A stretch of 64,000 bases of DNA. Origin: Cenococcum geophilum 1.58. Taxonomy: Eukaryota; Ascomycota; Dothideomycetes; Gloniales; Gloniaceae. The notes below the pieces were generated by a model. The model was not told where the DNA came from. It searched no databases and worked only from the letters and a program-made list of their open reading frames with translations. Location of the stretch: the NCBI GenBank assembly GCA_001692895.1, contig KV748181.1:2051640-2115639 (forward strand), given 5' to 3'. Shown here piece by piece: positions 47,910 through 59,500 of the stretch (within the stretch, counting starts at the first letter, position 1; each line of letters opens with the position of its first letter). The position numbers were made by a program, and so were the translations under genes.

Positions 47910-50045
47910 TCACAGATCGCTAGTGAGGGGCGGGAATAGCACACCTTGCGTCCCCTTCCCGAGCGGAACTTTACTGGTGCCGTATCCGCTATCGCGACCA
48001 GGCCGAGCATGTGCGAAAGTCCGACTATTCTCATCTACCCCTAGCATGTCAAGTAACCGAAATGCTTTATTCGGCATATAAGGTTGCAGTAGAATACCCG
48101 CTACGCGCAAGCTCTCGGCAGCCAGGAAAATTATTTTATCAAGCTCGGGCTGAAGTTCAGGATTTGGAGCTTCAGCAAGTTCTTTCGCGAGACTCCAAGG
48201 GGTAGCTTGATGGAGGTAGGAATTTGTCTAGACAAAAAGGGATTAGATAGATAAGGGAGTGCTGCTAAAGACTACTTACTGCGTAGATCAAATGCATGGT
48301 GGTCTTCAGCGCTCCTTTGACGTCCATTTTATCGACTGATTCTTTTACTTCGTATGGTGTTTTTACGAGAAGATTAAAGTGGTTCAATGCGAGTTGGTCC
48401 GTGGCCAGGTACTGATCCTTTACTGACGTTGACCCAACCAACGTTTCCACGGCACGACGCACATCCCACCCTTTACCTCTCGTAATCCGGCTAGCAAGGT
48501 TTCCCAGACCGCCGTTTAGCGCTTTCTTATAGCGCTCGATAATGTGGTAATTGCTGTAGTCAGCGTCATGGCTTAGTCCGCCGTCATGCGCAAGGTAGAA
48601 TCGCATAACGTCAACGCCGAAGCGGTCGAGAGCGAAGAATGGATTAACCACATTCCCAGTTGATTTGGCCATTTTCTCCTTTCCAAGCGTCCAGTGTGCG
48701 TGGGTCAGAATACGTTTAGGCAGAGGAAGACTCAATGCCATGAGGAAGGCTGGCCAGTAGATGCAGTGGAAACGAACAATGTCTTTCCCAATGACCTGGC
48801 AGTCTGCGGGCCATCCCCCAGCCTCCTCTTTCCCAGGAGGCCATGGGTATCCGGCCTTTGTGATGTAGTTTACTAGAGCGTCGAGCCAAACGTAGATGGT
48901 CTGGCTTTCATCGCCCGGAACGCGGATGCCCCAAGAAAGTCTGTCCACAGGCCGGGATACAGATAGGTCACCGAGACCAGATTTGACTGCTTGCACTACG
49001 TTGTTCATCCGATGTCGTGGGTATATCCAGTTAGGATTTTCCTTGTAGAATTCGAGCAGTTCTTCCTTGAATGCCGACAGCTTGAAGTGGTAGTTTGTTT
49101 CCGACGTCCATTCCACCTCCTTCCCAGTCTCTATCGAGGTCTGTCTAAAATAAGCTACCGTATTGAATTCAATTGAGTCCCATATCGCGCACTTACCATA
49201 ACCTTTCGGCCAGTAGCAGGCTCAAGGATGAGGTGAACTGCCGATTGAGGGTAGAAAGTCTCATCGCTAACAGAATACCATCCTTCATGTTTCGAGGTGT
49301 ATATGTAGCCTCTCTCTTTTAGCAGAAACTATTATCCCATCAGCCTCCAATTATGTCCCATAATCCAATTCCGATTATATCTCCCATACCCAAGCGTACT
49401 CCACAGCATCCCTATGTTCCTTATCCGTCGTTCGGACGAAATGATCGTTGGTAACCTCCGCTCTCGCCGCAAGATCCTGCGCAAACACTTAGACTTGGCA
49501 TTATTCCACATCGAGCTCTCTGTCGCGTACTTTGAAGATTTCAGCGCCTTTGTCGCAGAAAGGTTTCGGTTCTATGCCAGCTTTTACAGAAGCTTGTTGT
49601 ATCTACTATCACACCAGTGTTCAGTAAAGCAATACCAATGCCACAGGAGTAGTAGAAACAACCTTCATGCCATGCTCATCAGTTCCGGTACAAAGTATTG
49701 CCTTCTTGCCCTGGAGGACCTGCCATCGCTTGAGGATGTCCGCGAGGACCATTGTGTATAGGTGGCCAACATGAGGGGCTATTTAGAGCTTTTAGTAAGT
49801 TCCATGGGCTTCTTAGAGTAAATATATGAGGCAATTGTACCAGCATTGACGTAGAATATAGGAGTTGTAATGTAGTAAGGTTTTTCGGAAGTTGACTGCT
49901 CTGTAGAGTATGTTCGGGCTATCACCGCACGGAATTTGCAGGACGTGCAAGGATTGGGATGCGATAACCTAGAGAATTGTTTGTAAGGTGTTGCTACACC
50001 GGACTTGAATAATCGAGAGCGCATTCTTGCTCCCTCGAAAATCAT
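47910..50045 (-). CDS. MSM1: Mitochondrial methionyl-tRNA synthetase, seven exons
   Basis: Charges mitochondrial tRNA-Met; class Ia synthetase. Minus-strand exons: 50045-49841, 49778-49663, 49602-49531, 49476-49390, 49328-49197, 49140-48280 and 48227-47910. They join to 596 residues with no stop. The first 50 or so residues are Arg/Ser-rich without acidic residues at the start, as expected for mitochondrial import (RARTYSTEQ-like processing region). HIGH motif: HVGH (71-74, in AAPHVGHLYT). KMSKS motif: KMAKS (360-364, in GKEKMAKSTGN). WYSVSDE and ETNYHFKLS segments are also typical. The ATG at 50045 or the internal one 21 bases downstream could be used. It is convergent with MSH3 (209-bp gap) and divergent from the pheromone gene. 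Confidence 0.92.
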
Positions 50046-50754
50046 CTCGTGTCTTGCTCATGCCATATTCAAAGTCATGCCAAGAAGGTCCGTGCGCAAG
50101 CTTCAACGACGACTCAACACCACGAACCCTCTCATGGCCACTTCAACCCGGTATGCTACGCTAGATATATCGAAGGAATGGTTTTAATTCGGTGAATAAT
50201 AGCAAAGCTAATAATACTTCAGTACTTTTCCTTCAGTTTCCCAATTCTGATCGATTATAACTTAGGCCAGAGTGACGCTCTAGAGTAACTCTCAAGTAAT
50301 TCCAATCTTTACATTACCTTCACCTAAATTACTTAGCCCTTAAGTCTTTTCTCTTACTCATGTAACTATTTCTTTCCTCAAAAACCTAGAAGCTGTCCTT
50401 ACTTTCTGTTTCAAACTCAAGACAAGCGTTCGAAGATGTCTATTTGGTAAACCCTTCCAAAAGAACCATGAAGAGGTAAGAAGCTTCCATCATCAGCACA
50501 CGACTAACCTTAAGTTCCAATGGTAGTACAGTTCCTGGTTGTCCTCCTTGTTCAAGTCACTCGAACCATATTCGGGAACTACCACGTGGTGGCCACAACA
50601 ACCTCTCTAGGTTAACCCCTTTTAAGCCTCAATCACCACGAGCGCTAGACAAACGACGTAGAAGTGGCTCATAGAGATTTATACTAGTTATAACAAGGTC
50701 TCCTCGTTGCCCGGCCCGTGACACGACCACGAAAGGCCGCCAAGACCGAAAATC

Positions 50755-51301
50755 TTATTGAGGGCCTATTGAGACCCAAATCCGGTATACTCAAATTTTT
50801 ACCTTCACTAACAACTCCTTGTCCCTATTTGAACTTCTCATTGAAGTCCTTTGTATTTCCCCTAGTCTAGCTTTCAATTTGGAGCATCGGGGACTCTCAT
50901 GTTGAGGTACCAGATTCCCGAGTCCCGGGCGTGGTCCCACTTTGGATCTCCTCAGGAACTACAAACAACCACTCTCCATACTTGTATCCGCCCACACCAG
51001 ATGCTTTATCTAGCTTAACGTAGGACAGATAAAGAATATATCCTAACAATCCTTCTCAACCCTCGACTCATGGCCAGATCAAGGTCTTGACCTTGAAAGT
51101 CATCTCACTTCCCACTTTTTTACTCGCCGACTCACTCCCCCTATTGGCTCTTATTGAGGGGCACTTCGAATCTTAGCCTTTTGATTGGCCGTCACATTTG
51201 CCTCTCGGGGTCTCTACTCTATTGACTCCCTTTATTTTGATTCAATCCCTGCATGACCTTCTTTATTGACTTCTATTGAGGAGTATAAGGGATGATATAA
51301 A
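50755..51301 (+). promoter_or_regulatory. Pheromone promoter: cluster of CTATTGAG-type MAT alpha-box sites and TATA box
   Basis: Exact CTATTGAG sites at 50766-50773 and 51273-51280. One-mismatch sites are TTATTGAG at 50755-50762 and 51151-51158, and CTATTGAC at 51219-51226. TTATTGAC at 51263-51270 has two mismatches. All are in the same orientation as the gene. A TATAAA (51296-51301) lies 16 bp after the last site and 139 bp before the pheromone ATG. CTATTGAG is the motif reported for the MAT1-1-1 alpha-domain factor in Penicillium; the match is from memory. Function here is inferred from the motif, clustering and position. Confidence 0.6.
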
Positions 51302-51439
51302 GTTCGATCATAAATATCTAACCTGGCATGCCCATTTCGCCTTTTCAACTACCAAGTCTTTCATTTTACATATCCTTCATACAATCTCTCAGATCCTCGA
51401 AGACCACATATCAATCTACTCGACTAAATCAACGACAAC

Positions 51440-51985
51440 ATGAAGTTCATAACCATTCTTTTCACCTCGGCTCTAGCCCTTGGGTCTGCCCGAGCCATTG
51501 CTATCCCTGAGCCCGAGGCAGCGCCAAACGCCGTTACCAAGCTCAAGCGTGCCGCTGAGGCCGCCGCTGCTGCTCTCGCAGAGCCAGACGCAGGAGCCGA
51601 CGCCAACGCCTACCCCATCGCTAAACGCGCAGCCGGAGCTTTCGCTGAAGCCATCGCCAAGGCATATGCCGATGCCAGCGCTGAGGCCGAAGCTCAATAC
51701 ATCCACGGATGCCATCTTCCAGGTCAATCATGCGGCAAAGCCAAGCGTGAAGCTGACGCTCAGTACATTCATGGATGCCATCTCCCAGGCCAGTCTTGCG
51801 GCAAGATCAAGCGCGCCGCAGAGGCAGAGGCCGAGGCCGAAGCATTCCAACGAGGCTGCCATCTCCCGGGCCAGTCCTGCGGGAAGGCCAAGCGCGAGGC
51901 CCTTGAGCGCCGGGCAGCGGAGGCGTGGGCGGAGGCGGGCTTTCATCTCAGAGGCTGCCATCTTCCCGGCCAATCTTGCGGTTAG
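51440..51985 (+). CDS. ppg1: Alpha-factor-type mating pheromone precursor
   Basis: Secreted peptide pheromone precursor, 181 residues, intronless. A signal peptide (MKFITILFTSALALGSARA) is followed by a pro-region rich in Ala/Glu. Then come four copies of a GCHLPGQSCG core with Cys pairs at 91/98, 113/120, 140/147 and 173/180. The CxxxxGQxC shape is that of ascomycete alpha pheromones. Kex2 sites (KR at 36-37, 62-63, 102-103, 124-125, 151-152) separate the units, and runs of EA/DA dipeptides precede each unit, as for STE13-type trimming (EADAQYIH, AEAEAEAEAF). The residue before the first Cys is Gly, where many species have Trp. The last copy ends directly at the stop, without the KAKR spacer. 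In mating, the mature peptide would be sensed by the STE2-type receptor (PRE-2) of the opposite mating type. A TATA box lies 139 bp upstream. Confidence 0.93.
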   Translation: MKFITILFTSALALGSARAIAIPEPEAAPNAVTKLKRAAEAAAAALAEPDAGADANAYPIAKRAAGAFAEAIAKAYADASAEAEAQYIHGCHLPGQSCGKAKREADAQYIHGCHLPGQSCGKIKRAAEAEAEAEAFQRGCHLPGQSCGKAKREALERRAAEAWAEAGFHLRGCHLPGQSCG

Positions 51986-54052
51986 ATCTAACAAGATCTT
52001 GACTGTAGGAGAGTTGGCGGTTGCTTTTCTTTTGTTTCATCTCGCACTTCGATTCTACTTCTCTTCGACTCTGAGTTCGTGCCTTACGGTCCCTCTCTTT
52101 GATACCACAAAGTTGCTTCGGCTCTCGCGCCCTCGGTCGATCCAGCGTCAAACATCTCAAAGAGTTCATTCATGGCTGAGCATCGACAAGATCAGTCAAC
52201 ATTCTGTACAACATTACTACCCCATCATCCCACGACGTGACTCCGAGGCCACAGTACACGTTCGCTATACTTCCCGACCTGTTTTCGACCAACCTTCGCT
52301 GTACGCTTTTGAAGATATGATAAAAAAAAATCAGTCATATAGCTTTCATAAGAGTTCTATGGCCTGTTGGGGCGAAGCTAGCGACTATGCTGTCTGTTAT
52401 GATTAGAATGGGACCGGCCTTTCTTTTTTCATTTGATCTATATAATGCTGTATTTTGTTAGTCTATATATTTTGATTATTTTCTTAAATCCTGGATACTT
52501 TGAGTGGGTGTTGGGAGTTCTGGACTTTGCTCTGATATTCTTCCTTCTTTTCCTGGAATGATCTTTTTGAATGGGGCCTATGAAGTGCCTTCAGGCTATT
52601 TGAGTATTATTGGTTTTGGTTCCTGCGGCAGTGATATTGGTGAAACTGAGATTCTCGAGAATTAATCGACCTGATTCCTTCGTTGTTAGTCCAGTCACAT
52701 CGGGCCACGCGAGGTAATAGTCGTGGCATCATAGCTATAGATATGTGTTGTGGTGTGTCGGTACGTGTCAAAGTAAGGATACTTGGTCATGTTCACAAGT
52801 ACAGTATATCAAGGTCCCCCGTCCTCAGTTTTTCACTCTCAGTTTTGCTTCTGCTCAACTCTGTTGCTCTCGCCATCCCTTGATTCCAATGACTGGTTTC
52901 ACCTTTCAGGCCCCCGACACCGAAGTCCTCCAATGAAGACAATGCTCCGTTCTGAGTAGCCTTTCACTCTTTGCCGAAGTTTCCTCCAATCAAACGAAGT
53001 GGCCAACCTTAGATTAATTCATATTTCTCAGGACCCTACGAGCCCTGTTGAGCACCCGGTCTTCGTCCAGTAGTCTGACGAAGAGGAAGATATGTAACAC
53101 CATGTATTACGAAATCAATCCGTTATGTGACCCTTCATGGATTATATTGATCGCAGTGTTGTATTTGACCGAAGTCAAGTGTGTGTTCTAATCAATTCAT
53201 AGTGGCTCAAAGCTTTCTGTTCCAATATCCCTATTGAATTCAGTTCAGTTTCCAGGTAGCTCACATGCAAATCTCATCCCACAATGAAAGCTTATGCATC
53301 GGAAGGGTCGATGTTAAACCCGAAGCCAAGCAAAGAAAATGCTAAGTATTCCTGCTCAAGTGTGCCGTGGTTGGCTTCTAACTAGAAATAGTACGAACTT
53401 CAAATATTTTGGGCTGATGAACAAACCGGTATGAGCTTCCTCCAACCGAAATAGATTTCCAGCTTCTAACTCCATTACAAATTTCCTGCTGCTGTCGGCA
53501 CCACGGTTCCAGCTTTGCGCTGCTGAGTTTCTTTCTACTCCAACTGCTTTATCCCGGGCATTGTGCCTCACAGCCGTCCAAGTTTGATACCAAGCAAGGC
53601 ACCGATTCGAGCAAGTGGCATGGCTAATATGCAGAGTAGACTCATTGCTTCATTATACTAAGCCTATGTATTCAACCTATAACCCTTATCCTTCCCCTCC
53701 CCAAAATGAGCGAAGAAATATCCCAATGCGATGCTACCCAAAAATGCGCTACCAACCCGCCTCATCATCTCGTCTCCCCATTCCCTGCGTACCATTCCCC
53801 TCATCCCCGACCGTCACTCAGCCCAAATCGTTACAGACGAGAAACCATAAAACAAATCGTTAACGCTCAGAAGGGTATATCAACATGCCACAGAGAACAG
53901 GATCGCCGGAACCAAACACTAGTGATTAAATAGAAGGAGGGCGTGTGAGGTAGTTGGTGTTGGAATGACAGTAAGCACTGCGGAGCTCCAATGGAGTATT
54001 TTAATCAAATTTTTTTTTTTAAAAAAAAAAACAAGAACAGTACCGAGACCCG
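51986..54052. other. 2-kb intergenic region between convergent genes
   Basis: Holds the 3' ends of the pheromone and SAM/PH genes. A frame overlapping the pheromone gene stays open to 52406, but its protein is a frame-shifted shadow of the repeats. At 54009-54033 a T-run followed by an A-run forms a perfect AT palindrome near the SAM/PH stop. No gene recognised. Confidence 0.4.
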
Positions 54053-56574
54053 TTACACGGCATTCCCGTTGACGTTGACCTCGTAGCCGTCGCCCTTGGC
54101 TTTGAGCGCCTTGGCCAGCATCAGCTCGCGCATCCAGTCGATGCGCTCGTCCCGCGTCTTCACTGCGAAGTGGTGCGTCTTGCCGTTCGCCATGACCCGC
54201 CTCGTGGACCGCCCGTCCTTCTCGACCGGGCCTGTGGGCACGAGCTGGAAGCTGAAGGCCGTGGGGTTGTTTTCTTTGGAGCCGGAGGTGAGCTTGAGCG
54301 CCTTGAGCTTGGCGGAGAGTTTGTTGGAGGCGATGGAGGAACAGGCGACGGCGTAGTCGTCGACGTCGATGGTGTTGAGGGCGGAGGATGAAGGGAGCTC
54401 GTTGGGGTGCATGGCGAGCTGAGTGCCGGTGAGGCGGAAGTGATGGTCTTCCCATTCGTGGCGCAGGAGCTTGGTGCGTCGTTTCTTCATCCAACCGGCG
54501 TGGTTAACGCCATCGTACTGGAAGCCTCCCTTCTTTTTGGAAGTCTCTCCGGTTTTGGTGGTGGCGGCGTTGGTGGCGTCGTCGGTGCTCTCATGCAACG
54601 TGTCGGAGTCGCTGGTGCCGTCGGCAGTGGTGTAGACCTCACCTTCGTTGAGGGCAGGCAGTGCGAAGGAAGGTCGGCGCCAGTCTGTGCGGGAGCTGCT
54701 CCGGTCAACTGGATCGCGGAACTGCATGTTAGGTGGGACAGATTGGCTTGTATCGCGGGAGACGGGGCCGATCGGGACTGCGGTAACTGGAACATCCATT
54801 GCGGAGAATGGTGTTCCAAATCGATAAACGCCACCTGGAGACGCGGTGCGACAGGGGGAAAAGGCGGTGTTAGGACCGGGTTGGGCTGATCTCGGGCCGG
54901 CGCTTCTCTGACCATAGTGGGGGTTTGCAGACATGGAGCGCGGGATATTGAGCCTGGGGAGGCTCTTGAGGTTGGAGTGAGGAGCAGGGGTATACTCTGG
55001 AGGGTGGAGAGCTGGACCAGGGAGTTGGGGTGGGGCTGGGAGGTAGGAAGAGCCTGCGAGATGTAGTGACGATAGATTCTGATGTTGAGGTGGAAACATC
55101 TCGAATGGAGGGCTTGGAGGGGCCTCAATAGGCGTTGCTGTCGTGTACGGTTGATCCAAGTGTTGTAAAGACAGGAATTGTTTTACGTTATCCTGTGGGT
55201 CGCGTTGTTCGAGGTTGCGCAGCAAATCCTCTTGCAATGCGAATTCAGGGAGCTGACCAGGGCCCAAAAGATCTGATGAAGCGACCACGGAGGGCTCGGC
55301 CTCTGAAGCGGGACGATAGACATTCTCCACGACTCGGTTGGCAGAGACGGCGTTTCCAGGATCGCCCGCGATGAAGATGTGACCTCCCTTTTCTGGGGAA
55401 ATAGGAAATCCGTGTTCTTCTGTCAATTTGGCGAGCTGACGTTGCTGTTTTCTCCACTTTGCGCAACGCTCTCCTTTGGCACACTTATGAGGCTTGGGGA
55501 GAAGCTGCTCAATGGCTACGATGGAGACAGATTCCGCAGGCGTGATGATATCATCTACAGGATTCCTGTGCTTGCGTCCCCGTCTTTTTCTTCCACCTCC
55601 AGGGGTGACAGGGGTTATGCCATCATCCTCACCGTGGCATTCATTGTCTCTCGAACGATGCTCTCGGTTTCTGCTCTTGTCCCTGCTCTTGTCCCTGTTC
55701 CTGCTCTTGTCTCTATTTCTGCTCTTAGACCTTGAGCGGGCGCCGGTGCAAGGACGGCTGATGTCCTCAAAAGGAGTCGGAAGAGGAACGAGAGGTACTA
55801 GGCCCTCATTTGACCTCAAGGCATCGATCTGATTCCACAACTGATGACGCTTGCCAAATGATTGGATTTCCAGCTCTTTCAGATCATCAAATTGGAGGTC
55901 TAGGAGAACGGCACCATTGATATCATGTGCCTCAAACCTGTCAATGATATCCGACTCAAACCCTGCTTGAAACATCCACGAGGCAACCTGCTGCGCTGAN
56001 CATGTGCGAACCTCTGAGTTATCTAGGTCTGCTACAGCATTTGCTAGACTGTTAAATTCTCTCTGAGGGACGATGGTCGCGGGAGACAATGACCGGAAAG
56101 CAGTCTCAGCTCTTGGCGGAGGCTGCTTCGGTAGTAACGGAGACAATTGCAATGCAAAATCGAAATCGACTGAAGATTTAGATGCGTGGAAGAGATGAGG
56201 CCCCTTCGGTCCTTCGACCGGCTTGACCTCTTCAAAATCAAAATCAAACTGGGTTCTTCGATTTGAATCGGGATCTTCTGGAGTTTGCACTTCATCCAAG
56301 GTGGATATTGTGGTTTGACTCTTCCTGCTTTCGTTCTGGGGTATGTTAATCGTGGCGAAACTGAAGTGAGCACATTGAGACATACCGAGTTGAAGCTGTA
56401 TTTGTGTGAGTAGTCCTCCTCGAATTCGCTGGAATCATCCTCAAAATCCGTATCGTATATTTCCGTCGCTTCTGATATTGGCCGCGTTGAACCAGTCCGC
56501 GCGGCAAAGAAAGGCTGTAGTTTCCCTTTCTGGAACATCTCCACGCCGGACTCCAGCGGCGTGATGGGGGTCAT
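54053..56574 (-). CDS. SAM and PH domain protein (Boi-like cortical scaffold)
   Basis: Predicted scaffold with a SAM domain (about residues 175-240; VASWMFQAGFESDIIDRFEA, LLDLQFDDLKELEI, GKRHQLWNQID) and a C-terminal PH domain (about 680-810; HAGWMKKRRTK, WEDHHFRLTGTQLAMH, THHFAVKTRDERIDWMRELM). The combination resembles fungal Boi-type polarity proteins, which bind membranes and other cortical proteins; the yeast SH3 domain is not seen. Exons 56574-56386 and 56335-54053 (intron 50 nt, GTATGT...CCCAG, TTAAC branch site) give 823 residues. Between the domains lie an Arg/Asp/Ser repeat (SRNRDKSRNRDKSRDKSRNR, about 270) and long Pro-rich disorder. An ambiguous base at 56000 makes one residue unknown, at the SAM border. 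An upstream in-frame ATG would add a low-complexity SHSQ repeat; I prefer MTPITPLE. Confidence 0.85.
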
Positions 56575-59500
56575 GGCCTGCTGTTTGGGAGTGAGTATGA
56601 ATTTGAGGATGCGATTGAGAATGGATTGAGAATGCGATTGAGAATGCGATTGAGAATGTGATTGAAAATGGGATTGAGCATGAAGTTTCGGACAGAATTG
56701 GCGAGCAAGGAGTGGGAAAATTGGCCTTACCATGATCGTGTAGTGATTGTGCGTTCTGTATGCTGGGGGATCTACGATTGTAACCAACTTTTAAGGACAG
56801 TTGCCAGCGGGCTGTCTATCATGATACGCAAGACAAAGCAGTAAAACAGCGAAGACAGCGAAAGGACCCTTCGGGTGGAGGGCGCTTCCGAGTCTTTTTG
56901 TAGAAGCTGACGCAGCGGCGCACGCAGAACCAAAGTGTGCTTGGGCAGCAGATGCTTCACGGCTTGTGCTGCAGCGACAGCATAAGCTCTGGGAGTCTGC
57001 CAGCCAACCCTCGTCGCCGCCAACGTCTGTGCCGTCGTGTGCAGAAGGGCACATCCAGACTAGCACCCTCGTCGGCCAATCCGGCGCTCGGAGCTTTCCC
57101 GCCAAACTTTTGTTTCGGCGCGTAGACAGGGCAGCTAGGGGGCCCGACCCCAGCGCCAAACGCTCATTCGCCGCCACCCTCGCCCTCGCGGAGCTAAAGG
57201 AGCCCTTTTCTTATGCCCTACTTCCATTAATAGCCCGAAGAGGAGCGGAAAATTGCTGCTAAATCAAGGATCGAGGCTGTTGGGGCTTCACGAGGGCTCC
57301 GTTGTGGCTCGCTTCGGCACGAGACGACGGGACAAGCACAGGAGTGACCAAGCCCAACAAGCCCTGGGCAGCACGTTTGAGCAGCATTCCCGAGCAGCAT
57401 GGCACTCATCGCTCCTTGACGTCTGCCCGTTTCTGCACCACCCGACCACCGCATCGTGGACATGGAAGATGCAGAGTTGTGCTGTCACCGCAACTGCGCC
57501 TGTGCCAGCGGCCCTTCCCCACCCCCACCCTTCACCTCCACCTCCACGTCCCGCGGCCATGAACTGCCGTGCGCAGCAGCAAGAAAGTGCGCTATCTCCA
57601 AAGGGTCAAATGATGTGCTGCTCGATCGGCAGCGCGAAATCCGGTTGGTCCCGCTGAACGAGCCAGTCGTTAGATTTAGATTGCGCGCGATTTCCAAGCA
57701 AGGCTGGCCGGCTAACGAGAGCGGCGCGGAGCAGAGAACTCAATTCTGTCTCGGCCCTTGGCAATCGTGCGATCCGGCTGAGGGGCGTGCGAGGAGCAAG
57801 CCTCAAGCCTCAAGCCTCAAGCCACATGCAGCGAATGATATTGGAAACAATTGTGTCCAGGATGACGTTGAACGGCATGCCACATGCACGCCACACAGCG
57901 GCGGGAGCGTGCTCAAGCTTAATTGATAAATCCATTGTCGTCATCGTTTTCCTGCTGCTTGTGCGTGAAACTACAAGTACTTTGTATACCGTGCAACACC
58001 AACAACAACACCATCGTTAACTTCAAAATCTATAGTGCAACGTCGGATCACACCGTGCCGACTGTGCATGCTGTGACCACTCCTTCGGTTGAGCGACACA
58101 GAATTTGAAAAGCCCACAATCAACCCAACGGATTGGTCCCAGACCGCTCCTCTGAAGGCGTGCTATCACGTACTACTATCTTCCGAAATACTGTCGTGCA
58201 CCTCGCTTCGGATGGAACCTTTATCAATTCGAGAGCCAACCAGTCTGCTGGAAGGCACCCACACTCTCCTCACATGATCGAAGGCTAATGCGGGCCTTGA
58301 TATTCTCCATGCCCTTGTGCACACCTTCAAGGTCGTGAAGACGATGGGCCTTTTAAACAGGGCGAATCAACATGTCGGGATGCATGTTTCAAGCCACCTG
58401 TCACCGTATCAGACGAGGATTAAAGCAGCTCGTCTCTTACGAGTGTTGCGTCGAGGCGACCTCAGGGCAAGCCCTGTATGGTCTCGCAACTGCAGCACTA
58501 TTCACGAGGGGCTCGCCGACAATGTGGTTCAAATTCGGGCCCCAATCCTTCGATATCGAATCCGGAAGCGTATGGGTGCAGTAGCAGGACGCCTTTTTCC
58601 CCCCCGGCGGAGAGGTAACGGCTGCGTGCTTCAGCTGGGCTTAACCCCGCCTGGCGAGGGAATAACCAATTCGTTTCTTGAGAGATACGAGGTACTTATC
58701 GATATGGTAGCTCGTGGTTTGCGAAAGTCTTTCGATCTACCATCCCAACAGGTTAACCCGGTTCTGGGATCTCCAGACGAATGAGCCGCGATCTTGACTC
58801 AGGACGACACGGCTTGTACCGGAAACTCGAATTTTGCAGCAAAAATCAGAGGGCTCAGGTGACGATCAGTCAGCTGGTGAGTACTGGGTACTTTGAGGTT
58901 TTTATTCGTGGAGTCTCATTTATTGAATTTTTTATTGGTACCCAATCATGGTCGCGATGGAGCGAGAATTTCATCGAGGACTCGTTAGACGGCCGAGGGC
59001 AGGTTGAAAGCTAATTATGGGCATTTGACTGGAAATGGGCTTACCGATGGTCTCGGTCTAGTCCCCGCCGAGCGTCCCGGCGTGGCACGGGTCTGCACGG
59101 GGTCCATACGAGTGTGAGATGGTAGCTATTCCTAAATAGACAGGCACACAAGACAGAAAAGACAGCTAATTAGCAGTCTTTTAATAGATAACAGTGCGTG
59201 ATGGGCTGCAAAGCAATCTAGCCGAGATCAAACCTTGCCCAAACCCTGCTCAAACCCTGGCCGACCCCACAGCAAAAGAGCGCAAATGATAAGCCCTACC
59301 ATTGGATGGCGCGGTACGCCCCGACCTGCATGGAACCAGGTTAAACGGAAGAATTTCAAAGCTTGTCATGCACCCAACCACTCCAACCACTCGAACCCAC
59401 TCCTTCTGCCATCCCACGCAAAGGCCCACCAGCCCATCAGCATTCTCACAATCCTGCCCGGGTTATCGCCTCGGATTTCCACTTCCATCCTCGCCCGAGA

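Noticed and set aside
50407-50413. TGTTTCA, a Ste12-type pheromone response element
   Set aside because: A single 7-mer 1 kb upstream; expected by chance at this length.
51480-52406. 308-codon frame overlapping the pheromone gene
   Set aside because: Its protein is a frame-shifted reading of the pheromone repeats followed by low-complexity sequence.
57797-57824. AAGCCTC tandem repeat as a possible regulatory array or CRISPR-like repeat
   Set aside because: Only four 7-bp units without spacers; a simple microsatellite.
58750-58765. GGTTAACCCGG resembling a piggyBac terminus
   Set aside because: The match stops after a few bases and there is no partner end nearby.
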